A stretch of 36,594 nt of DNA. Origin: Bacteroidota bacterium. Its GTDB lineage: Bacteria; Bacteroidota; Bacteroidia; Chitinophagales; Chitinophagaceae. Shown piece after piece: positions 18,101-25,100 of the stretch (position 1 is its first letter; every line of letters begins with the position of its first letter). A program made the position numbers and the translations under genes. The stretch lies in assembly GCA_013286425.1 (NCBI GenBank), contig JABDFS010000028.1:1-36594 (forward strand), written 5' to 3'. Below the pieces are notes generated by a model, which searched no databases, was not told where the DNA came from, and saw only the letters and a program-made list of their open reading frames with translations.

Positions 18101-18716
18101 TATATATGCCGTTATAAGAACCAAACCAAACTGTGCCATTTTTATCATCTGAGCATTGCGAAAACCATCCTGCAGTTTTTGTAATATCAAAACGCCTGTA
18201 TTTTTTTGTTTTGACATTAACGAGAAAATAAACCCTTGATGCTTCGCTATAATCGTAGAAATTTTTTAAAAGAAGCGTTCCTGCCCAAATATTGCCGGAA
18301 GCATCTTCCTGTATTTTGTAAACAGAAGCCAATGAGAGCGAGTCGGATTTTATTGTGCTTACAATCCGGATGAATTTATCTTTTGCCCGGTCATAATAAA
18401 ATAACCCCTGGTATGCTGTTCCTGCCCAGAGTGTTCCGCTTTTGTCTTCATATAATGTCGACACTACTTTCCTATAAGGAATATCCTGCCCCAGTATATA
18501 GGTTTTGGGTTTATACCCATCGTACCGTACCAGGCCATCCTGTGTTGCCATCCAGGTATAACCTTCTTTATCCTGCAATATGGCAAACGCCGAACCTTCA
18601 GGCAAACCGTCTTTTACGGTGAGATAATTTAAATGCAGTTCGGAGGCATTGTTGGTTTGCGCATTGCAAAAGCAATAGCATTGCAGTAACAGCAAAAGGG
18701 CGGGCAGTTGTTTCAT
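15177..18716 (-). CDS. Two-component propeller / Y_Y_Y sensor histidine kinase
   Basis: This 1179-residue protein has a signal peptide (1-20), two seven-bladed propellers made of Reg_prop repeats (about 25-735; many copies of the type NLWIYS, VWIGTNSGGLNKYN), a Y_Y_Y domain (about 773-850), a membrane helix (about 859-877), a coiled coil, phosphoacceptor His933 in IAHEIQNPLNFVNNFSE and a HATPase domain ending about 1177. Such sensors often detect glycans or other ligands in Bacteroidota. Classical hybrid forms go on with a receiver and an AraC-type DNA-binding domain, but this one ends right after the HATPase, so its output must go to a separate protein. Its transmitter shares a near-identical DNA tract with the kinase at 19952-21946. 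Confidence 0.94.
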   Translation of the reverse strand: MKQLPALLLLLQCYCFCNAQTNNASELHLNYLTVKDGLPEGSAFAILQDKEGYTWMATQDGLVRYDGYKPKTYILGQDIPYRKVVSTLYEDKSGTLWAGTAYQGLFYYDRAKDKFIRIVSTIKSDSLSLASVYKIQEDASGNIWAGTLLLKNFYDYSEASRVYFLVNVKTKKYRRFDITKTAGWFSQCSDDKNGTVWFGSYNGIYNYDYNRNKFTTYYTASDPSKIRYFINAMQDPAQPGFIWMSYRNRLSNEPMGLCRFNTVDKSITIYKHDAKDTNSISGNNILAIRADSAHRLWFGTENGLSLYNPGKNNFSNYNLNDEYKNGGGDAINDLKQDKEGNFWCSTSSGLVYFNTHTKSFTRYTATEKQEDGLFGNNIWRTLIDQNNTLWLGGGDQLGLQWINKSKSRFTVYKNNPAQLHHFPGGGVNAFAEAPDGSFWLAANHGLYHWQPQTDSFVVIKLDKTQSSDFVVNAVAIDKDGWVWCGVPDNNTNAKGLYGYNPANGMIKNYRNKASDTASLPDNNITSLLADHIGLLWVGTNYKGVCYFNKQSQKFTGFGFKRNEDNKIRVSDKLDDMWVQSIYEDRKGNVWIGTNSGGLNKYNRQANNFTSFQHYDAGLACPKVIYEDNKGRLCTGTFDGHLIQFDEDLQSLKTITKGSYIAGIQQDNYNNLWIYSMGGISLLNLNTNQVRKLPEIPGIPYSNYSNSIFKTSDSLFFLSIKGGFIALNPGAFLPDSTVPVMHIETVSFKLPQKNSVYDKDSFIVRYGKNNINLRYNENRVTFNYVGLLYQNTSLIQYACKLDGYDKNWIEQGTQRTATYTNLSPGTYTFHIKAANADGVWTTKEDAVTVIISPPWWATWWFRVLSVIAMIVVVYFIVQKQSRNLKKQNLVLEEKVLDRTKELKHSLEELQSTQAQLIQSEKMASLGELTAGIAHEIQNPLNFVNNFSEVNKEMLEELKAERLKPNAERDDDLQNDLINDVIANEEKINHHGKRADSIVKNMMQHSRQTKGVKEPTDINALCDEYLRLSYHGLRAKDKSFNADFETGFDESIGKINIVPQDIGRVLLNLYNNAFYATNERCKAEGVRQKAESNSYVPEVIVVTKKLNDRVEIKVKDNGNGIPQNIIEKIFQPFFTTKPTGQGTGLGLSLAYDIITKEHGGTIKVESKEGEGTTFKIYLPES
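15376..15513. repeat. Near-identical 138-base tract shared with 20151-20288
   Basis: This stretch inside the HATPase-coding part matches 20151-20288 base for base with only two differences (15455/20230 C/T and 15504/20279 A/G) and no gap. Flanking sequence of the two kinases diverges at once on both sides. This is what gene conversion or a recent recombination between paralogues leaves. Confidence 0.85.
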
Positions 18717-18780
18717 GTGGTTTTGGTATGGAATGAAAGGAAGAATGATTTAAAAATGTGAATGTATAATAATTGTTTGT

Positions 18781-18815
18781 TGTCTGAACCGGGATTTATA
18801 AGATTTTTTTGATGC
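18781..18815 (+). repeat. TGTCTGAAYC family element (copy 2)
   Basis: TGTCTGAACC at 18781-18790 is followed by GGGATTTATAAGATT and a run of T. It resembles the element at 15137, where TGTCTGAACC is followed by TGAATTAATAAGATTAGATG. The run of T after the motif may act as a transcription end on the plus strand. The right end of the element is not clear. Confidence 0.35.
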
Positions 18816-18844
18816 CCCATCCTCTAAACAGGAGCAATTATAAA

Positions 18845-18899
18845 CCGGCAATTGAATGTAAGGTGTCAGACATTTTTAAATGTCAGACACCTATGCCGG
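18845..18899. repeat. Nested inverted repeat (GTGTCAGACA hairpin)
   Basis: The inner hairpin 18861-18892 has 15-base arms (left begins AGGTGTCAGACA, right ends TGTCAGACACCT) with one mismatch and a two-base loop. Outside it, CCGGCA (18845-18850) pairs with TGCCGG (18894-18899). The motif TGTCAGACA also repeats directly. It may be a REP-like or mobile palindrome, or a structured RNA end; no gene reads into it from the plus strand. Confidence 0.5.
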
Positions 18900-19140
18900 C
18901 AGGTGCTGCAAAGAGCCATAGGCACGGCTGTTATTGTAACGCCGGAATTTAATCCGGTGAAGCAACTGTACAATATGAATTGAGTTCTGTATGCATGGCG
19001 CATTGTTTGTAAACTGCAAACTTTTCATTTAAAACTTAACCGTACTACAAAGGCAACTGAGAATGTCCTTCAAAAAGAAACTTTGCCCTTGTTCGCTTTA
19101 CCAGGTAAGAGTTTTGCTTATATCAAATAGAAATAAAACA

Positions 19141-19184
19141 GGGACTAAACAGGGACTAAAGAGGTACCAAAGAGGGACCAAAGA
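19141..19184. repeat. Four tandem 11-base units upstream of the DUF6266 gene
   Basis: Four consecutive 11-base units follow each other exactly: GGGACTAAACA, GGGACTAAAGA, GGTACCAAAGA, GGGACCAAAGA. A fifth decayed unit may follow (GAGTAATTACC). The array ends 86 bases before the chosen DUF6266 start. The 11-base period is close to one helix turn, so a protein could bind all units on one face; a leader or recombination role is also possible. Confidence 0.7.
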
Positions 19185-19270
19185 GAGTAATTACCTATCT
19201 TTAATATCTTTTAGGTTACTGTTTTGTTACAATATTGTATATCTTTTTTACTACTAAAGCCTCTATTTGT

Positions 19271-19903
19271 ATGGGAAAACTTAGCGAGGGTATTTATGGT
19301 TCATTTGAAGGAAAGGTGGGGCCTGTTGTAGGTTCTTCCTGGAAAGGCATACCGTATATTAAATCGGCATATAAGAAACGTACCGAAAAAGTAAGTGGAA
19401 AGGAGATGGCTAACCGCAATAAGTTTGCAATGGCGCAGGCCTGGTTAAAGCCCCTTTTGCCTTTTGTGAGGCAAGGGTTTAAAGGGTACACTGAAACAGT
19501 GGAAGGATATTCGGCTGCCAAATCTTATTTGTTGCTTAACTGTTTTACGGGTGTTGCACCCAACATCAGTATCAATCCTTCTTTAATGAAGGTAAGTTAT
19601 GGAGACCTGCCTTTATCTGTCAATATCAAAGTAAAACAGGGCAAAAGCGGTTTGCTGCAATTTACCTGGAACAAGGCTGCCGTTAAAAGCGCCGGTGCAC
19701 AGGACCAGGTTATGCTGCTGGCTTATGATGTTGACAATAAAATTGCTTATTACAATCTTACCGGCCAGTTCAGGAGTGTTGGTTCGGATGTATTGGTGAT
19801 TGATACAACACCGGGCCGCACCTACCAGTTGTACCTGGCTTTCAGCGCCGCTGACCGCAGCCGGCAATCAGACAGTATATATCTTGGAGCATCGAAGGTT
19901 TAA
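19271..19903 (+). CDS. DUF6266 family protein
   Basis: With the start at 19271 the protein has 210 residues and begins MGKLSEGIYGSFEGKVGPVV, the typical opening of DUF6266 proteins, which are common in Sphingobacteriia and Chitinophagia and have unknown function. The N-terminal half has the pattern GFSGKVG-like, W-K-G-I-P-YIKS and a helical segment (NRNKFAMAQAWLKPLLPFV); the C-terminal half is beta-rich (ISINPSLMKVSYGDLP, then LLAYDVDNK). There is no signal peptide or membrane helix. The open frame could begin 12 codons earlier, but that would spoil the conserved start. It is the only plus-strand gene inside the kinase array and has a tandem 11-base repeat just upstream. It converges with the next kinase. 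Confidence 0.85.
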   Translation: MGKLSEGIYGSFEGKVGPVVGSSWKGIPYIKSAYKKRTEKVSGKEMANRNKFAMAQAWLKPLLPFVRQGFKGYTETVEGYSAAKSYLLLNCFTGVAPNISINPSLMKVSYGDLPLSVNIKVKQGKSGLLQFTWNKAAVKSAGAQDQVMLLAYDVDNKIAYYNLTGQFRSVGSDVLVIDTTPGRTYQLYLAFSAADRSRQSDSIYLGASKV

Positions 19904-19905
19904 AG

Positions 19906-19958
19906 AGGATAAAAAAATCTGTGTAATCTCTTAATCCTGGTAATCTGTGATTCAGACA
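19906..19958 (-). repeat. TGTCTGAAYC family element (copy 3, inverted)
   Basis: Read on the minus strand it begins TGTCTGAATCACAGATTACC and goes on with GGATTAAGAGATTACACAGATT and a run of T, a layout met in many Bacteroidota intergenic spaces. It lies between two convergent genes. The TGA stop codon of the kinase (19952-19954) is inside its first bases, so the repeat now supplies the end of that gene. Confidence 0.5.
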
Positions 19959-21946
19959 ACTGGTAACTGAATTATAAACGTTGCGCCTTCACCTTCTTTA
20001 CTTTCAACTTTTATTGTGCCGTTATGTTCTTTGGTGATGATATCATAAGCAAGCGATAAACCCAAACCTGTGCCTTGCCCGGTTGGTTTTGTAGTGAAGA
20101 ATGGCTGAAAAATTTTATCAATTATGTTTGATGGAATTCCGTTGCCGTTATCTTTTACTTTAATTTCTACCCTATCATTTAGCTTTTTAGTGACAACAAT
20201 GACTTCAGGGACATATGAATTGCTTTCTGTCTTTTGCCTTACACCTTCAGCCTTACACCTTTCATTGGTAGCATAAAAGGCATTATTGATCAAATTCAAT
20301 AACACCCTTCCTAAATCCTGCGATACAACATTTATTTTGCCAATACTTTCATCAAAATCAGTTTTAAAATCTGCATTGAAAGATTTGTCTTTTGCACGCA
20401 AACCATGATAGCTCAATCTTAAATATTCATCACATAAAGCATTAATATCGGTTAGCTCTTTTTTGCCTTCGCTTTTTCTTGAATGTTGCAGCATGCCTTT
20501 TACAATAGCATCTGCACGCCTGCCGTGGTGGTTTATTTTTTCGAGGTTTTGTTTTATATCACTGATAATTTCGCCCTCCAATGTTTCATTCCTTTCGCCT
20601 TCAGCCTTACACCTTTCACCTTCCAGCTCTTCAATCATTTCATTGCTTACTTCGCTAAAGTTGTTGACGAAGTTTAAAGGATTTTGTATCTCATGTGCAA
20701 TGCCTGCAGTAAGCTCCCCAAGCGAAGCCATTTTTTCTGATTGTATAAGTTGGGCTTGTGTAGATTTGAGATGGCTAAGTGTTTGTTCAATTACTTCATT
20801 CTTATGCTGCAGAACCAGTTTTGCTTTCTTTTCTTTCAGATTATTCCGGTAGAGAAAGGAAGCGATAAGGAGCAAAATTGCCAGGCCCACTATTAATGCA
20901 TACTGCTTTAATTGATTTTGATAAGCAATCCTGTCAGCTTCTAACTCTTTTTGACGTTCTTCTTCGTGCGCAGCAAGTGTTTGCACTGCTTCTATATTTC
21001 CCGCGCCAAATATGCTGTCCTTGTATGCATCTGCTATTTTAAAATACAGCAAAGATACTTTTGCATCTTTTGACTCATATAACACAGACAACAAAGCGGC
21101 TGCTTCCTGTATTGTTTTCTTTTGATTGATTAGCCTGGATTCTTCAAGACCTTTCTTAGCATAATAAATGGCTGAATCCGGCTTATTGGCATCCTTATAA
21201 AATGCTGCGATTTTATTGTATGCATAAGCTGAAGCCCTTCTTTCATTACTTTCAATGGCAATCTGAAGGCTTTTTAGATAGTAATTCAATGCCTCTGCGG
21301 GTTTTCCTGATTTTATTTTTATATCTCCAACAGTTAGATAAACCAGCGGCTCTTCATGATTATATTTTCCAAAAGTCTCAATAGCTTTTTCTTCATAAAA
21401 ACCGGCTGAATCCCACTGGTTTAATCCTGTAAATGCAACTCCCATATCAAAATATGCATACGCCAATCCCTCATCATTCGATCCGCTTTGTTCGATCAGA
21501 ATATACTTCCGTAAATAACTTATTGTTTTCTGATAATCTTTCAATATGATATATGCTTCACCAATGCCATCCAGCGCGGGTGCGGCTAAACTTTCTAAAT
21601 TGTGCTCCTGCGCAAGCTGTAATGCCTTAAACCCCAATTCCATCGATTTAGGCAGGTTACCCTGTTGTTCCGTTACAATACACATAAACCCAAGCGCAGC
21701 GATTTCTCCGGGTGTATATTTTATTTTTTCAGCAGATTTCAAAGCCTGCTGTCCGTACATCAATGAAGAGTCTGTATTTCCCAAACGATATAAAAGGCAT
21801 AACGCTATCTGGGCATTGATCCTGCTTGTATCGTCTTTTGCATCAGCTAACTGATGCTGTAAACTATCAATTTCTTTTGCAGTTTGAGCAATACAAAGAC
21901 TGCCCGGAAGACATAGCAAAAAACTGAAAGTAAATACCTTTATCAT
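19952..21946 (-). CDS. TPR sensor histidine kinase
   Basis: This 664-residue kinase has a signal peptide (1-20), about seven TPR-type repeats (about 30-330), a membrane helix (349-366), a coiled coil, phosphoacceptor His418 in IAHEIQNPLNFVNNFSE and a HATPase domain (NLINNAFYAT, DNGNGIP, GQGTGLGLSL). The peptide ERCKAEG occurs in two places: in the first linker (444-450) and in the second (562-568), each encoded by the same 21 bases. Residue 125 after the phospho-His is Ser where the other kinases have Pro (VVSQDLG instead of VVPQDxG), probably neutral. Its start ATG overlaps the stop of the kinase pseudogene by an ATGA junction, a sign of former translational coupling. No regulator gene is near. 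Confidence 0.93.
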   Translation of the reverse strand: MIKVFTFSFLLCLPGSLCIAQTAKEIDSLQHQLADAKDDTSRINAQIALCLLYRLGNTDSSLMYGQQALKSAEKIKYTPGEIAALGFMCIVTEQQGNLPKSMELGFKALQLAQEHNLESLAAPALDGIGEAYIILKDYQKTISYLRKYILIEQSGSNDEGLAYAYFDMGVAFTGLNQWDSAGFYEEKAIETFGKYNHEEPLVYLTVGDIKIKSGKPAEALNYYLKSLQIAIESNERRASAYAYNKIAAFYKDANKPDSAIYYAKKGLEESRLINQKKTIQEAAALLSVLYESKDAKVSLLYFKIADAYKDSIFGAGNIEAVQTLAAHEEERQKELEADRIAYQNQLKQYALIVGLAILLLIASFLYRNNLKEKKAKLVLQHKNEVIEQTLSHLKSTQAQLIQSEKMASLGELTAGIAHEIQNPLNFVNNFSEVSNEMIEELEGERCKAEGERNETLEGEIISDIKQNLEKINHHGRRADAIVKGMLQHSRKSEGKKELTDINALCDEYLRLSYHGLRAKDKSFNADFKTDFDESIGKINVVSQDLGRVLLNLINNAFYATNERCKAEGVRQKTESNSYVPEVIVVTKKLNDRVEIKVKDNGNGIPSNIIDKIFQPFFTTKPTGQGTGLGLSLAYDIITKEHNGTIKVESKEGEGATFIIQLPVV
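20151..20288. repeat. Near-identical 138-base tract shared with 15376-15513
   Basis: This is the second copy of the tract in the propeller kinase gene, at a constant offset of 4775 bases, with two base differences and no gap. It encodes the end of the N box, the second linker (ERCKAEGVRQKTESNSY here) and the strand before DNGNGIP. Confidence 0.85.
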
Positions 21947-22150
21947 GTGTTGGATTGTTGAGGCAATTGAATCACAAATTCGCTTCCTTCACCTTTCTTT
22001 GTTTGCACTTTTATTTCACCGCAATGCGCTTTAATAACATCGTACGCTAAACTCAAACCCAATCCTGTTCCCTGTCCTGCTGGTTTTATAATAAAGAATG
22101 GTTGATGAAATACCGTTGCCGTTATCAGTAACTTTAATTTCACTTTTCAT
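21943..22150 (-). pseudogene. Remnant of a histidine kinase HATPase domain
   Basis: This is the tail of a kinase gene without its sensor, phosphoacceptor domain and N box. From 22150 one frame gives MKSEIKVTDNGNGIS, the G1 box of the HATPase. The homology then goes on in another frame: QPFFIIKPAGQGTGLGLSLA to KVQTKKGEGSEFVIQLPQQSNT. Compared with intact kinases, about 23 bases are lost between GNGI and QPFF, which shifts the frame. The piece lies four bases after the stop of the 1798-residue kinase and ends in an ATGA overlap with the next kinase, so it probably is what remained of an older operon member when the large kinase gene was inserted or recombined. A short translated product is possible but should have no kinase activity. 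Confidence 0.85.
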
Positions 22151-22154
22151 AACC

Positions 22155-25100
22155 TTAAACCTGCAGTTGAATTATAAATGCGGTTCCTTCACCTTCTTTA
22201 CTTTCAACTTTGATAGTTCCGTTATGTTCTTTGGTGATGATGTCATAAGCAAGCGATAAACCCAATCCTGTTCCCTGCCCTGCCGGTTTTGTAGTAAAGA
22301 ATGGCTGAAAGATTTTATCAATGATGTTTGAAGGAATGCCATTGCCGTTGTCTGAAACGATTATTTCAACGTTCTCATTTCCTAAAGGAGCATTAATCCG
22401 TTTGGTGCAAACCGAAACAATTCCTTTATACGTTTCGCCTTCAGCCTTTCTTCTTTCAGCAACTGCATAAAAGGCATTGTTTATCAGGTTCAATAATACT
22501 CTTCCCAAATTCTGCGGCACTATATTTATTTTGCCAATGCTTTCATCAAAATCAGTTTTAAAATCTGCATTGAAAGATTTGTCTTTAGCACGCAAACCAT
22601 GGTAACTCAATCGCAAAAATTCATCACACAAAGCATTAATATCGGTTGGTTCTTTTTGTCCTGTACTTTTTCTTGAATGCTGCAGCATGCCTTTTACAAT
22701 AGCATCTGCACGCTTGCCGTGATGGTTTATTTTTTCAGAGTTGTCTTTGATGTCATTAAGAATAATTTTTACTTCATCATAATTTCCTTTTTCAATTTCT
22801 TCAGTGGCTTCATTAACCATCTCCTGGTTTACCTCGCTGAAATTGGTCACGAAGTTTAACGGGTTTTGTATTTCGTGCGCAATGCCTGCAGTAAGTTCTC
22901 CAAGGCTCGCCATCTTCTCACTTTGTATCAACTGCGTTTGCGTGGCCTGTAATTCTGTTAATGCGTCTTCTGCTTTTTTTCTTGCTGCTTTTATTTCAAT
23001 CAAGTCCTGCTCTGCCTGTAAAGCATGCGCTTCTGCAATTTGTAAATCATTAAAGCGTGTGAAGGTGAGATTGAAAACATACGCAAAGCGATTAAGCAGT
23101 TCAACTGTTTCCTGGGGTTGTTCATCAGGTGAAGCCATACCGATAAATCCTTTAGAGAAGTAAGCTATGTATTGCAATCTTCTCTTTTGTACAAGGCCGC
23201 CTTTAAAGGGCACATTTAATGTATTAAGATGTTTAAAATACTCCTGCAACTCTTCATCATGCATATCTATCACCAATGATTTTTGTTGTTGCTTCCAGCC
23301 TTCATACATTTTTTTGAATGAAGGATTATCATTCAGGTTTGCAGTATAAGCAGTACTTACTTTACTGCCATCTTCATCTGTTATCCAAAATTCTGAATTG
23401 CCTTCACCATCTTTTATAATACTGATGTATAAGCGGTTTGGTTCAATGCCCAAACCAATAAGTTGTTTGAAAAGAACAGCAGATGTTTCAGCAAGCTCAT
23501 CACTTTTTTGCATGGCGAGCGTTCTGCTTCTTACTCTTTCCAAAGCGGTTTCTATTTGAGCTTCTTTTGCCTGCGCTTCGGCCAGTTGTAAATCTTTATA
23601 GCGTTTATAGGTAAGGCTTAGCACCGATGTAAACCGGCGGTATATCTGTAGTTCATCTTCCAGCATTTCTTTTTCCGTCCAGGCATACACGCCGCCTTCC
23701 GTAAAAAAGAAAAAGTATCCATACAGCACATCATCATGATTATAATTGGGAAAAGCCATTTGCGGCCGTAGTATTTTGTAATATTCTTTTATTTCATTTC
23801 CGCGGAGCACCGGATGATATTCCTGCTGGCTTAACCAATGTTCATACACACCATTCAATACAGGATGGCCGTTCATTTTTAAAGTGCCTACCAGTTCAAG
23901 GCTTTGCCCCTGTTCAGTTGTATTCCAGGTAAACAATTCGCCAATCCTTTCTTTCTTATCTAACAAACCAACACCACATCTTCTTGGCGTAAGGCTGAAT
24001 GAATGCAGTTCCCTGTAAAACACTCCAATTGTATCCGCAAGATCCTGGGAGTTATGCATGGCCATTGCTCTTGCTCTAACTCTTTCCAATGCCGCTTCTA
24101 TCTTTGCTTCTCTTGCCTGTGCTTCTGCTTTTTTTAAATCAAGGTAACGACGGTATGTTTGTCCGAACACACCTGCAAAACGTTTGAATATCTTTCTTTG
24201 CTCGTCGGTTAATTGTTGTAATGAGAAAGCAAACAGGGTTCCTTCAGCAAAATGAAATTCGTTGTGATGAATAAGCTTTGGTAAATTACTTGTATCATAC
24301 TTTATCGGGTAACCGGGATAATTGTTAATGGCATTATAATAATTCAATAAATCTTCATCTTTTAAATCATAAGCATAGGCTTCAATTTTATTGCGCCAGC
24401 TTTCAAAAGCGCCATGCAGCAAAGGATGCATGTTCATATCAAGCCAACCAATAATAATATCTGTTTTATTGTTATCGTCAGTGCTTATCGTCCATACTTC
24501 CATATCGCCCGGTACATGCATAATACCAATGCCACAGCGTATAGTTTCTATTCCAAGCTTCTTCAATTCCTCTACCATTATTGCCGCCGTTTCACCAACA
24601 TCGGCACTGTTGTGCATTGCCATTGTTTTTGCACGCAAACGTTCTAACGATAATTCTATCTGTGACTCTCTTGCCTGCGCTTCTGCTTTTTGAAGGTCGA
24701 GGAAACGCGTATACGTTTGCTGAAACACCTTTCCAAAACGCATCAATATTTTATTCTCATCATCTGTATAAGAAATACCTGAAAAGTTTTCAATGTAGAG
24801 AGAAACATTATCAAACAACACCGTTGATATAGCAACACCGGGAGCACTTAAATAAAAGTTTTTTGACTCTTCCGGCAAGTCGGGAACATAGGATAAAAGT
24901 TCTTGGTAAAATTTGTTCTTCTCTTCAAAATTTAAATTGATAGCAAAGAAGTCTGATCCTTTTTCTTTGGCTTCATTAAATTGATTTGCCCACACAGAAT
25001 CAAAATAAGGATGAGTTATTTTAGAAGGAATTTCCTGCTCGTCGGCAATCCAAAAATGCCAGTCGCCTTTTAAGGTATAATCAACAACAAAACCTGCATG

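Larger units (their letters stand above)
18717..19140. other. Intergenic region rich in structured repeats
   Basis: Between the propeller kinase (minus) and the DUF6266 gene (plus) lies a long gene-free stretch. It should hold the promoter of the kinase. It also holds a TGTCTGAACC element, a strong hairpin with nested arms (18845-18899) and a small hairpin CCGGA/TCCGG at 18942-18957. An open frame at 19063-19257 has no sign of being a gene. I see no tRNA or other recognisable RNA. Confidence 0.5.

Noticed and set aside
18841-18866. AACCGGCAATTGAAT, identical to 15 bases at the 3' end of the kinase at 13061
   Set aside because: It could be a relic of a kinase end, but only about 15-25 bases match and nothing of the kinase follows; too short to call.
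19063-19257. A 64-codon plus-strand open frame across the 11-base repeats
   Set aside because: Its middle is only the translation of the tandem repeat, it has no recognisable domain, and it ends inside the leader of the DUF6266 gene.
22677-24832. Several plus-strand open frames of 60-120 codons opposite the giant kinase
   Set aside because: They are shadows of the repeated linker and HATPase codons on the other strand, without start context or known domains.
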